A stretch of DNA of 64,000 nt, from assembly GCF_000377785.1 (NCBI RefSeq), contig NZ_KB898725.1:245775-309774 (forward strand), in the 5' to 3' direction. The DNA comes from Thioalkalivibrio sp. ALJ24. Its GTDB lineage: Bacteria; Pseudomonadota; Gammaproteobacteria; Ectothiorhodospirales; Ectothiorhodospiraceae. The notes beneath the pieces were generated by a model, which was not told the origin of the DNA, did not search any database, and saw only the letters and a program-made list of their open reading frames with translations. Shown here piece after piece: positions 1 through 9,022 of this stretch; position 1 is the stretch's first letter, and every line of letters starts with the position of its first letter. Made by a program: the position numbers and the translations under genes.

Positions 1-1
1 C

Positions 2-697
2 TCGGGGCTGGACGCCCTCAGCGGCTTCGGCGGCCTGCTCGCCTCACTGCGCGAAAGCGGCCTCGAGGTGGAGGTGCTGTTCCTCAATGCGACCGACGAA
101 GTCCTGCTGCGGCGCTACCACCTGACCCGCCGGCGTCACCCGCTGGCCCGCGACGGCGTCCCGCTGATCGAGGCGATCGGCATGGAGCGCAACTGGCTGG
201 GCCACGTCGCCGCGGAGGCGGACCTGACCGTGGACACCAGCCGGCTGTCCATGCACGACCTCGCACGCACCCTGCGGGCCCGGATCGGGAGTCGCGAGAC
301 CGCCGGCCTGTCACTGCTGTTCCAGTCCTTCGGCTTCAAGCACGGCTCGCCGATGGACTCCGATTTCGTGTTCGACGTGCGCTGCCTGCCCAACCCTTAC
401 TACGAGCGGGAGCTGGCAGCCCTGTCCGGACTGGATCCTGCGGTCGCCCGTTTCCTCGACAGACACGCCGAGGTCGACGCGATGTTCGACTCGATTCACG
501 GGTTCCTCGACACCTGGATCCCGCGCCTGGTGGCCGACCATCGCAGCTATGCAACGGTCTCGATCGGCTGCACCGGCGGGCGTCACCGATCGGTCTACCT
601 CGTGGAACGGCTGGGGGCTGCGTGGCGCGAGCGCGAACATGTTACTGTTAGCCTCCGGCATCGAGAGCTCGATTCCTTCTCCCCCGAACCGGAGTAG
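2..697 (+). CDS. rapZ: RNase adapter protein RapZ (5' end outside window)
   Basis: This is the C-terminal part of RapZ (YvcJ family). The frame is open from base 2, so the start and the N-terminal Walker A nucleotide-binding region lie upstream of the window. Visible family hallmarks are SFGFKHG, DVRCLPNPYY and, near the end, GCTGGRHRSV, which belong to the conserved C-terminal domain. In enterics RapZ binds the small RNA GlmZ and presents it to RNase E, controlling GlmS; outside enterics its role is less clear. It is followed after 4 bases by an EIIA gene and then HPr, the usual rapZ/PTS grouping of non-enteric proteobacteria. Family assignment is firm; function in this organism is inferred. 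Confidence 0.93.
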   Translation, partial: SGLDALSGFGGLLASLRESGLEVEVLFLNATDEVLLRRYHLTRRRHPLARDGVPLIEAIGMERNWLGHVAAEADLTVDTSRLSMHDLARTLRARIGSRETAGLSLLFQSFGFKHGSPMDSDFVFDVRCLPNPYYERELAALSGLDPAVARFLDRHAEVDAMFDSIHGFLDTWIPRLVADHRSYATVSIGCTGGRHRSVYLVERLGAAWREREHVTVSLRHRELDSFSPEPE

Positions 698-701
698 TTC
701 C

Positions 702-1127
702 ATGGGCGTCGGTCTGATCCTGATCACGCATCAAAACCTGGGCGACACCCTCCTGCAGACCGCGCAAAGCATGCTGGGCACCCTGCCCGAGGACTGCGAA
801 TCCATGGCGATGTCGCAGATCGACGATCCGGACGACATTCAGGAACGCGCCCGCAGTCGCATGGAAACCCTGGACAGCGGTTCGGGGGTCCTGGTACTGA
901 CCGACATGTTCGGCTCCACCCCCGCCAATGTCGCCAGTCGCGTGGCCCGCGGGCACGATGCCCGAGTGGTGGCCGGGGTCAACCTGCCGATGCTGATCCG
1001 GGTTCTCAACTACCGCCATCTACCGCTCTCCGAACTGGTCAACAAGGCCCTGTCCGGGGGGCACGACGGAATCCTTCTCTGTGACCAGGAATGCAGTGAT
1101 GCCGCAGCGCGCAGTCCCCATCGTTAA
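702..1127 (+). CDS. PTS EIIA component, mannose-type
   Basis: A 141-residue mannose-family EIIA domain. His10 in LILITHQNLG is the expected phosphorylation site, and the VLTDMFGSTPANVA stretch is typical of the family. There is no IIB, IIC or IID gene next to it, so this is most likely a regulatory phosphorelay component with the HPr encoded just downstream, not a sugar transporter. I chose the ATG at 702, four bases after rapZ, because the homology begins there; the frame is open further upstream but overlaps rapZ. The 3' end overlaps the HPr gene. An EIIA of this kind beside rapZ is common in proteobacteria that lack PTS sugar permeases. Confidence 0.9.
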   Translation: MGVGLILITHQNLGDTLLQTAQSMLGTLPEDCESMAMSQIDDPDDIQERARSRMETLDSGSGVLVLTDMFGSTPANVASRVARGHDARVVAGVNLPMLIRVLNYRHLPLSELVNKALSGGHDGILLCDQECSDAAARSPHR

Positions 1128-1371
1128 CCGTCTGGGCATGCACGCCCGGGCCGCCGCCAAGTTCGTCAGTCTTGCCAGCCAGTACAACGCCGAGGTCACC
1201 GTCGCCCGCAACGAGCAGGAGGTGAACGGCAAGAGCATCATGGGGGTCATGATGCTGGCCGCGGCCAAGGGTTCGGAGATCGTGATCCGCACCGACGGGG
1301 CCGACGATGCCGAAGACGCGCTGGATGCCCTGACCGACCTGGTGGCCGACCGCTTCGGCGAGGAGTCCTGA
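1099..1371 (+). CDS. HPr family phosphocarrier protein
   Basis: A 90-residue HPr. The active-site His15 lies in NRLGMHARAAAKF, and Ser46 sits in VNGKSIMGVMML, the position phosphorylated by HPr kinase in organisms that have hprK. Start: an upstream GTG at 1081 is in frame, but ATG 1099 has an AGGA about nine bases before it and gives the standard HPr N-terminus. It overlaps the EIIA gene by 29 bases, implying translational coupling. HPr would carry phosphate from EI to the EIIA proteins; EI is not in the window. It converges with the AEC transporter gene, with only three bases between the two stop codons. Confidence 0.93.
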   Translation: MPQRAVPIVNRLGMHARAAAKFVSLASQYNAEVTVARNEQEVNGKSIMGVMMLAAAKGSEIVIRTDGADDAEDALDALTDLVADRFGEES

Positions 1372-1374
1372 GGC

Positions 1375-2307
1375 TCAGGCCCCGAACAGGGCCCCGGCGA
1401 TCGCGAACCAAAGCGGCAGGGTCAGCAGCGACAGCGCGGTGGTGAGGGTCACGGCCGCCGCGTACAGCGCGGTATCCAGGCCGAAGCGATCACACAGGAC
1501 CAGCCCCAGCACCATCGCCGGCATCGCCGCCTCCAGCACCGTGCCGGTCGCCGGGATCCCCTCCATGCCCAGCAGCCACACCAGCCCCAGCGCCACCGCC
1601 GGGGCCAGCAGCAGCTGGATCACCGTGACCACCACCAGCGGGCGCGCGTCACGCCCGTGGAAGCGGTGGAACACCAGCGCCAGCCCCAGGGCAAACAGCA
1701 TCAGCGGCGACACCGAATCCGCCAGCAGGCCCAGCCAGTCCTCCAGCCACACCGTCTGCGGCACCCCGGCAAGGTTCAGCCCGACCCCGGCCACCGCCGC
1801 CCAGATCGACGGCACGGCCAGCAGGCCGCGCAGCGGATGGACCGCCGGCATGCGACCGTCGCCGTAACGCCGCGCCAGCACAACGCCCAGGGTCAGGACC
1901 AGCGGCAGACAGGCGAACAAGTCATACTGGATGGCGACGGCACGTCCGGGCTCGCCGAACAGGCTGTCGAGGATGGGCAGGCCGAGGTAGGTAGCGTTGG
2001 GCCAGGCCGCGGCCAGCAACATCGCCCCGACCGCCGCGCGGTCCGCGGGGCACACACGACAGGCCGCGGCCGTCGTGGCCAGGGTGGCCAGCACGGTAAG
2101 CCCGGCGACCAGCGCGATGCGGACCGAGTCCAGCCCCAGCGGTGCGGTCCACAGGACCTGCAGCACCAGCGCGGGCAGCAGCAGATAGTAGACCAGCGTG
2201 GTGAGGACCCGGCGGGTGGTGTCGGCATCCAGCCCGCCGGGCCGCAGGACCCGCCAGCCGACCCCGGCGACGATCAGGGCCCCCATCTGGGTCATCACAC
2301 TGAACAC
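1375..2307 (-). CDS. AEC (auxin efflux carrier) family transporter
   Basis: A 310-residue integral membrane protein made almost entirely of hydrophobic segments (about 8-10), separated in the middle by a short basic loop around HRFHGRDARP. The length and two-half layout fit the AEC/membrane transport protein family, whose bacterial members export or take up small organic acids such as malate or malonate. Nothing in the sequence identifies the substrate. It lies 62 bases downstream of the thioredoxin-like gene on the same strand and could be co-transcribed with it. Family call is good; function is unknown. Confidence 0.8.
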   Translation of the reverse strand: MFSVMTQMGALIVAGVGWRVLRPGGLDADTTRRVLTTLVYYLLLPALVLQVLWTAPLGLDSVRIALVAGLTVLATLATTAAACRVCPADRAAVGAMLLAAAWPNATYLGLPILDSLFGEPGRAVAIQYDLFACLPLVLTLGVVLARRYGDGRMPAVHPLRGLLAVPSIWAAVAGVGLNLAGVPQTVWLEDWLGLLADSVSPLMLFALGLALVFHRFHGRDARPLVVVTVIQLLLAPAVALGLVWLLGMEGIPATGTVLEAAMPAMVLGLVLCDRFGLDTALYAAAVTLTTALSLLTLPLWFAIAGALFGA

Positions 2308-2338
2308 GGGGACCTCGTCTGCGGGTCAGCCGGGGCGT

Positions 2339-2357
2339 GGCGGGGGAGCGCCCCGCC
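2339..2357 (-). terminator. GC-rich hairpin between trx-like gene and AEC gene
   Basis: A 7-bp perfect stem (2339-2345 with 2351-2357) and a 5-base loop lie just after the stop of the thioredoxin-like gene in the direction of minus-strand transcription. There is no T-run, so it may be a weak terminator or only a GC-rich inverted repeat. Confidence 0.3.
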
Positions 2358-2369
2358 CTCGAGGGGGTG

Positions 2370-2756
2370 TCAGGCGTTGCCGCCGGCCTGCTGCTCCTGC
2401 TGCTGCTTCTCGATGTCGGCGCGCACGGCCTCCATGTCCAGCTCACGCACCTTGCCCAGCACCTCGTCGAGCTGCGCCGCGGACAGCACGCCCGGCTGCG
2501 AGAACACGATGATCTGCTCGCGGAAGATCATCAGGGTCGGGATGGAACGGATCTGGAAGGCGCCGGCGATGCCCTGCTCCTCGTCGGTGTTCACCTTGGC
2601 GAACACGACGTCCTCGTGCTTGCCCGAGGCCTCTTCGAAGGTCGGGGCGAACTGCTGGCACGGGCCACACCACGGCGCCCAGAAGTCCAGGATGACGATG
2701 TCGTTCCCGGTGATGGTGGATTCGAAGTTGTCCTGCGTGAGTTCCTGAACGGCCAT
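2370..2756 (-). CDS. Thioredoxin family protein
   Basis: A 128-residue thioredoxin-fold protein with the canonical active site WCGPC (Cys30 and Cys33) after the DFWAPW strand, and a cis-proline in IRSIPTLMIF. It has no signal peptide, so it should act in the cytoplasm as a disulfide reductase or a specialised thioredoxin. It is somewhat longer than classic TrxA (about 108 residues) because of a C-terminal helix ending in a Gln/Glu-rich tail (EKQQQEQQAGGNA). The partner is unknown. It is the first gene of a possible two-gene unit with the AEC transporter. Confidence 0.88.
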   Translation of the reverse strand: MAVQELTQDNFESTITGNDIVILDFWAPWCGPCQQFAPTFEEASGKHEDVVFAKVNTDEEQGIAGAFQIRSIPTLMIFREQIIVFSQPGVLSAAQLDEVLGKVRELDMEAVRADIEKQQQEQQAGGNA

Positions 2757-2811
2757 GATCGGCTCCGGCTTGAATATCAGCCCAATACCTTAACAGGGCG
2801 CCCGGATGCTG

Positions 2812-3414
2812 TCAGGAAGACGACTGCGCGAGCATGGCCGCACGCAGCCGCTCGAGGCGATCGATCGGATCGTCCGACTCCAGCAGCGACTGCTTGATCG
2901 CGAGGTCCAGCGGCAGGAGTTCGGTCAACCGCCCGGCCACCCAGGCGGAATCGTCCGGGTGGCGCTCGAGATGTGACCAGGGCGTGCCCAGCTGGTCCAG
3001 CAGGCGCTCCAGCAGCTCGGCCAGCGAGGCATAGTCCACCGGCAGACTGACCGCCGGCCACTCGTCCAGCGGCTCCACTTCCCCCACCCACAGGCCGTCG
3101 GCCCCGCGACGCGGCTGGTGGATGCGCTGGCGTTGCGCGCCCCGCGCCAGGATCCCCAGCAGACCATCGGGACGCTGGTCCCAGTCGATGATGCGGGCTT
3201 CGGTTCCCAGGGAATGAAAGCCCACGCTCGGGTCCGCCTCCGACGGGGCTTCCTCGCCCTCGGCCGGGGGTTCGATCGCCACCACCACGAAGCCGCTGTC
3301 ATCGCGCATGCAGCGTCGCACCATGTCCAGATAACGCGTCTCGAAGATGCGCAGCGGCAACATGCCGCCCGGAAACAGTACGGTATTGAGCGGGAACAGC
3401 GGGAGCGTCTTCAT
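2812..3414 (-). CDS. LON substrate-binding domain protein
   Basis: A 200-residue stand-alone LON N-terminal (substrate-binding) domain. It starts with the hallmark LPLFPLNTVLFPGGMLPLRI and has no ATPase or protease domain, so it is not Lon itself. Such small LON-domain proteins are widespread and their role is unclear. I chose the ATG at 3414 because homology begins there; it overlaps the ubiX stop by four bases (ATGA), indicating coupling in an mpl-ubiX-LON operon. The open frame continues upstream within ubiX only as a shadow. Confidence 0.88.
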   Translation of the reverse strand: MKTLPLFPLNTVLFPGGMLPLRIFETRYLDMVRRCMRDDSGFVVVAIEPPAEGEEAPSEADPSVGFHSLGTEARIIDWDQRPDGLLGILARGAQRQRIHQPRRGADGLWVGEVEPLDEWPAVSLPVDYASLAELLERLLDQLGTPWSHLERHPDDSAWVAGRLTELLPLDLAIKQSLLESDDPIDRLERLRAAMLAQSSS

Positions 3415-4049
3415 TCGCGGCCTTCCTCGTCCATCCGGCCCTCCGCGGCCCCCCAGCGGGGCCCCAGCGCATGTTCGACCTGCAGATGATCCAGGACCCG
3501 GGCGACCATGAAGTCGACCAGGTCGGCGATACCCTCGGGGCGATGGTAGAACGCCGGGTTGGCCGGCATCACCACCGCGCCCATGCGCGCCAGCCGCAGC
3601 ATGTTTTCCAGGTGGATCTCCGAGAACGGCGTCTCGCGCACCACCAGCACCAGCCGCCGACGCTCCTTCAGCACCACGTCGGCGGCGCGCTCGATCAGCC
3701 CGCGCGAGGCACCGCCGGCCACCGCCGCCACCGTGGCCGTGGTACAGGGGCACACCACCATCGCCTCGGGAACCGCCGACCCGCTGGCCACCGGCGCGGT
3801 CCACTGATCCTGGCCGTAGCAGTGGATCTGACCCGGCGCGGCACCGTAGCGTTCCGTGAAGAAACGGGCGATCTCGACCGGACGCCCGGGCACGGCCAGA
3901 TCGGTCTCCAGCCCCAGCACCACCTGGCCCGGCTTCGACACCATCAGGTGCACCTCGACCCCGGCCGCGACCAGGCATTCCAGCAGGCGCAGGCCGTAGG
4001 GCGCGCCCGAGGCGCCGGTCAGCGCCAGGGCGATGCGGCGCCGGCTCAT
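3411..4049 (-). CDS. ubiX: Flavin prenyltransferase UbiX
   Basis: A 212-residue UbiX/Pad1 protein. It prenylates reduced FMN to make the cofactor used by the UbiD decarboxylase in ubiquinone biosynthesis. Visible family features are the N-terminal LTGASGAPYGLRLLE nucleotide loop, the VCPCTTATVAAVAGG segment, and the C-terminal RETPFSEIHLENML followed by GAVVMPANPAFY. The gene overlaps mpl upstream and the LON-domain gene downstream by four bases each, so the three are probably translated from one message. Assignment is secure. Confidence 0.96.
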   Translation of the reverse strand: MSRRRIALALTGASGAPYGLRLLECLVAAGVEVHLMVSKPGQVVLGLETDLAVPGRPVEIARFFTERYGAAPGQIHCYGQDQWTAPVASGSAVPEAMVVCPCTTATVAAVAGGASRGLIERAADVVLKERRRLVLVVRETPFSEIHLENMLRLARMGAVVMPANPAFYHRPEGIADLVDFMVARVLDHLQVEHALGPRWGAAEGRMDEEGRE

Positions 4050-5440
4050 GACCGCTCCTCCCGCAGACGGTCGATCAGGCGCTGGTGCAGCCCGTCGAAC
4101 CCGCCGTTGCTCATGATCACCAGGGTATCGCCGGCCCGCAGGTCACCCGGCAGGTCCTGCAGCAGGTCGTCCACCGAGGCGGCCACCGACAGCCGCTCCT
4201 CCAGCCGGGTGCGCAGCGGGCCGATCGACCAGTCCAGGTCCGGCGGGCGGTACAGATGCACCGCGTCGGCACGATCCAGGGCCTCGCTGAGGGCACCGGC
4301 GTGCACGCCCATGCGCATGGTGTTGGAACGTGGCTCCAGCGCCACCAGCAGGCGCCCGCCTTCCGGCAGGCCACCGCGCAGACCCTCCAGGGTCATGCGG
4401 ATCGCGGTGGGGTGGTGAGCGAAATCATCAAGGATGCGCACCCCTTCGATCTCCGCCCGCAGCTCCTGGCGCCGGCGCACGCCGCGAAACTCCGGCAGCG
4501 CGGCGAGACCGGTCTCCAGCGGGACCCCGGCATGGCGGGCCGCCGCCAGCGCGGACAGCGCGTTCGCCTGGTTGTGCAGGCCGCACATCCCCCACTCCAC
4601 CTCCCCGGCGGTCCGCTCACCCTGCAGGACCCGGAAGCGGCTGCCGTCCGCGTTCAGCGAACGCGCGCATAGCGCCGCCTGCGGGGCCTCGGCCATGCCG
4701 GTGGCCAGACGCTCCACCGGGGTCCAGCAGCCAGCCTCCAGCACCCGCTCCAGCGCGGGGTCGTCATGCGGCATCAGGATCTTTCCCTGCCCCGGTACCG
4801 TGCGGACCAGATGATGGAACTGGCGCTCGATGGCGGCGAGATCCGGGTAGATATCGGCATGATCAAACTCCAGATTGTTCAGCACCAGGGTCCGCGGGCG
4901 GTAATGGACGAATTTGGCGCGCTTGTCGAAAAACGCACTGTCGTATTCATCCGCCTCGATCACGAAGAATGGCGACTCGCCAAGACGCGCACTCACGCCG
5001 AAGTTGCCGGGCACCCCGCCGATCAGGAAACCCGGTGCCATGCCCGCATACTCCAGGATCCAGGCCAGCAGCGAACTGGTGGTGGTCTTGCCGTGGGTGC
5101 CGGCAACCGCCAGCACCCAGCGGTCGTGCAGCACATGTTCGGCCAGCCACTGCGGGCCGGAGACATACGGCTGCCCCCGATCCAGCATCGCCTCGATCAC
5201 CGGCATGCCGCGAGTCATCACGTTGCCCACCACCACCGGCACGTCCGACGGCAGGGCGGCGGCGTCGTAGCCGGCGTGATACGGGATGTTCGCGGCCTCC
5301 AGCTGCTCGCTCATGGGCGGATAAAGCGCCTGCCCGTCGGCCCCGCTGACCCGGTAGCCACGGGCGCGCGCCAGCTGCGCCAGCCCGCCCATGAAGGTGC
5401 CGCCGATCCCGAGGATGTGCAGGTCGGCGGAACGGCTCAT
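4046..5440 (-). CDS. mpl: UDP-N-acetylmuramate:tripeptide ligase Mpl
   Basis: A 464-residue Mur-ligase family enzyme for peptidoglycan recycling: it joins L-Ala-gamma-D-Glu-meso-DAP to UDP-MurNAc. The N-terminal GIGGTFMGGLAQLARARG is characteristic of Mpl rather than MurC. The ATP loop is GTHGKTTTSS, followed by EADEYDSAFFDKRAKF and the C-terminal DDFAHHPTAI. It overlaps the preceding membrane-protein gene and the following ubiX gene by four bases each. The enzyme is cytoplasmic, and the length is normal for the family. Confidence 0.96.
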   Translation of the reverse strand: MSRSADLHILGIGGTFMGGLAQLARARGYRVSGADGQALYPPMSEQLEAANIPYHAGYDAAALPSDVPVVVGNVMTRGMPVIEAMLDRGQPYVSGPQWLAEHVLHDRWVLAVAGTHGKTTTSSLLAWILEYAGMAPGFLIGGVPGNFGVSARLGESPFFVIEADEYDSAFFDKRAKFVHYRPRTLVLNNLEFDHADIYPDLAAIERQFHHLVRTVPGQGKILMPHDDPALERVLEAGCWTPVERLATGMAEAPQAALCARSLNADGSRFRVLQGERTAGEVEWGMCGLHNQANALSALAAARHAGVPLETGLAALPEFRGVRRRQELRAEIEGVRILDDFAHHPTAIRMTLEGLRGGLPEGGRLLVALEPRSNTMRMGVHAGALSEALDRADAVHLYRPPDLDWSIGPLRTRLEERLSVAASVDDLLQDLPGDLRAGDTLVIMSNGGFDGLHQRLIDRLREERS

Positions 5441-5955
5441 GCGACCACGGCCCCGGTCACCCCCTGGGTGATCACCGACGAGATCAGCACGAAGCCCAGT
5501 GCGATCACCACCCCGGCCATGCGGTTCGACAGCTCCAGTGCCTGATGCAGGATGTGACCGTAAACGAACAGCAACCAGCCCAGCAGTGCCAGCATGCCCA
5601 GTACGGCCAGCGCCGGGGCCTCCCCGGCCTCGGGGTCGATGGGGGCAACCAGGGTCAGCAGCGCCATCAGCAGGCCGAGAATCGCCCCGGTGCCCACCAT
5701 CGCGGTATAGGTCTGCACCTGACGCCCGACAAAGCCCTGAAACCGTAGCGCCAGCGCCACGAAACCGAACAGCACGGCCACATCCACCAGGTTCATGATC
5801 AGGGCCGGGGTCGCGCCATACATCGGCACGCCGATCGCGAGCCCCACGGCGACCGCGACCCCGGTCCAGAACACCGCGAGCGCGGGATCCGCCGGCAGAT
5901 CCTGCGGCCCCTGCCGGGCCCGCAGGATGTCCAGCATCACCAGCAGGCCGTTCAC
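5437..5955 (-). CDS. Hypothetical membrane protein
   Basis: A 172-residue protein with about five hydrophobic segments (FWTGVAVAVGLAIGV, LVDVAVLFGFVALAL, VGTGAILGLLMALLTLV, LAVLGMLALLGWLLFVYG and the C-terminal VIALGFVLISSVITQGV). I do not recognise the family with certainty; it loosely resembles small Yip1-like membrane proteins. I chose the GTG at 5955 because it overlaps the mlaA stop (GTGA); an ATG at 5937 is the alternative. The close coupling to mlaA and mpl suggests an envelope role, but that is only context. Confidence 0.75.
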   Translation of the reverse strand: MNGLLVMLDILRARQGPQDLPADPALAVFWTGVAVAVGLAIGVPMYGATPALIMNLVDVAVLFGFVALALRFQGFVGRQVQTYTAMVGTGAILGLLMALLTLVAPIDPEAGEAPALAVLGMLALLGWLLFVYGHILHQALELSNRMAGVVIALGFVLISSVITQGVTGAVVA

Positions 5956-6734
5956 TCCTCGGCCTCCATGGCTTCCAGTGCCTCCAGTTCCTCGAGCTCG
6001 TCCAGCATCTCCTCGGCCCTTTCGTCCGCCTGACGCCCCCCGGTGAGGAAGTCCCGCCGCTGCAGCCAGGCCCGGCGCATGGCGATGTAGGGATCGTCGG
6101 AGAGCTGCTCGATCAGCGCCTCGGTTTCGATCAGACCGGCACGCATGTCGATCACGTCGACCACCACCAGACCGACCCACAGCGGGGTACGATCCCGCCG
6201 GATGGTGCTCAGGTTGCGCGGATTGGTATGGCCGTCCACCAGCCGGGCGGGCGCATCCCGCGCGGTGCTCGGCCCCAGCAGAGGCAGCTGGAGATAGGGA
6301 CCGGAGGGTACGCCCCAGGCCCCCAGGGTCAGGCCGAAATCCTGGTTGTTCTTGTCCAGCCCCATTGGCGAGGCGACGTCGATCAGCCCGCCGAGCCCGA
6401 AGGTGGTGTTGAACATCAGCCGGCCGCTGTCCGAGGCGGCATCCTCCAGGTTGCCCTGCAACAGGTTGTTGAACAGGACGGTTACGTCGTTGAGGTTGGA
6501 GAAGAAATTGCCGACGCCGGCCTGCACCGTGTCGGGCAGGCGGCGGTACTGGACCGCCGTGGGGCGCAGCACGGCCTGATCGACCTCCTGGTTGAAGGCG
6601 AACATCGCGCGGTTATAGGACTCCCACGGATCATCCGGGTGACGATCCTCGGACGGCACGCTGGCACAGCCCACCAGTCCGGCCAGCAGCCCGATCACGG
6701 CCGCACGCCACAGACCTCGCCAGGCCAGCGCCAT
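5952..6734 (-). CDS. mlaA: MlaA/VacJ family outer-membrane lipoprotein
   Basis: A 260-residue lipoprotein. The signal peptide ends in the lipobox LVGC, with Cys23 as the lipidated residue. The following DPWESYNRAMFAFNQEVD is the classic VacJ/MlaA opening, and LGAWGVPSGPYLQLPLLGPS is also typical. MlaA works in the outer membrane to remove misplaced phospholipids and pass them to MlaC and the MlaFEDB transporter; none of those partners is in the window. The C-terminus is an unusual acidic tail of Glu, Leu and Ala (about the last 20 residues). Start ATG 6734 gives a complete signal peptide; the upstream frame overlaps argG and is not used. Confidence 0.93.
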   Translation of the reverse strand: MALAWRGLWRAAVIGLLAGLVGCASVPSEDRHPDDPWESYNRAMFAFNQEVDQAVLRPTAVQYRRLPDTVQAGVGNFFSNLNDVTVLFNNLLQGNLEDAASDSGRLMFNTTFGLGGLIDVASPMGLDKNNQDFGLTLGAWGVPSGPYLQLPLLGPSTARDAPARLVDGHTNPRNLSTIRRDRTPLWVGLVVVDVIDMRAGLIETEALIEQLSDDPYIAMRRAWLQRRDFLTGGRQADERAEEMLDELEELEALEAMEAEE

Positions 6735-6738
6735 GGCG

Positions 6739-7962
<1,224 letters not shown>

Positions 7963-8041
7963 GGGCATGCAATCCTTGTTGTTCTGCGACCCCGGGGATG
8001 GCCCGGAGGGTTGAAATGTCAGGGGGCCGGCGACCTTTAGC

Positions 8042-9022
8042 TCACCAGCCGGTGCCGCCGCCCGGCTCCACCGGCTGCGGCACCGGCGCGGGCTCGTCGC
8101 CGGGATCCGGTTCGGGCGCAGGCCGGTCCTCCGCACCCTCGCGTTCGCCCAGCCACAGGATCTCGGCCCGGCGGGCGTCGGCATCCTCGCCGTCCACACC
8201 CGGCGCGACGCCGGCGCCCTCGACCTCGATCTCCGCGCGGCGCAGCCCGGCCTTTTCCAGGACCTCGCGAACGCCTTCGGCCCGCTGACGGCTGATCCGC
8301 CGGTTCAGCCTGTCCGGGCCTTCGCCGTCGGTCAAGCCGGTCACCCGCAGGCGCGGGCCTTCGACCCCTTCCAGGGTCGCCACCGCGGTCTCCAGTACGG
8401 CGCGCGCATCGGCGTCGAGGTCCACGCGTCCGGAATCAAAATAGACCACCCAGCGTTCGCGTGCCGGTTCGCTGTCCGTGGCCTCGGGCGCCGGATCATG
8501 CGTCGCGCGGCAGGCGCGGAAACCATCGATCCGGCGGCCGAAGCGGATCGCACGGAAATGGACGATGTTGTCGCTGTCAGGAAAACCAATGCGCACGTCC
8601 TGACCGGCGAGCAGGCGGGATTTCAGTTCGGCCACCCGGGCGTCCGGCACCCGGAAGCGCCCGTCCGGCCCGGCCCGCAGGGTCAGCGCCAGCGGTTCGG
8701 GTCCGCCTGCCGGCAGCCATTCCGGGGCCCCGGTCTCCAGCGGAGCCCGGTCCCCGGACTGCGGCGTCCCGGGCGGATCCCAGAACGCGCGCACCGCCAG
8801 CCCGGGACGGGTCTCGAACTGCAGGGTACCGCCGTTGCGCACCTCCTGCTGCAGCCGGCACAGATCATCGATCTCCACGCGGGTCCAGTCGGATCGCTCC
8901 AGCGACTCCTGAAACAGCGTGCCGGCCGCCGTCGGGATGGCCAGAAACATCAGCCCGGCACCTAGAAGCCAGGCGGATACGAGACTATTTCTTTGGCGGC
9001 AGGATGTCGGTGATCGAGCCAT
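8042..9022 (-). CDS. OmpA-family C-terminal domain protein
   Basis: A 326-residue exported protein. Starting at ATG 9022 gives a signal peptide with a hydrophobic core [15 protein letters not shown] and likely cleavage after TAAG; a GAGG lies about six bases before this ATG. The N-terminal half is an unrecognised periplasmic domain. Residues of about 185-290 form an OmpA-like peptidoglycan-associated domain ([20 protein letters not shown], then [20 protein letters not shown]). The C-terminus is Pro/Glu/Asp-rich and low in complexity. It overlaps the end of lpdA by 38 bases. The role is probably envelope attachment; the partner is unknown. Confidence 0.82.
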   Translation of the reverse strand: MARSPTSCRQRNSLVSAWLLGAGLMFLAIPTAAGTLFQESLERSDWTRVEIDDLCRLQQEVRNGGTLQFETRPGLAVRAFWDPPGTPQSGDRAPLETGAPEWLPAGGPEPLALTLRAGPDGRFRVPDARVAELKSRLLAGQDVRIGFPDSDNIVHFRAIRFGRRIDGFRACRATHDPAPEATDSEPARERWVVYFDSGRVDLDADARAVLETAVATLEGVEGPRLRVTGLTDGEGPDRLNRRISRQRAEGVREVLEKAGLRRAEIEVEGAGVAPGVDGEDADARRAEILWLGEREGAEDRPAPEPDPGDEPAPVPQPVEPGGGTGW

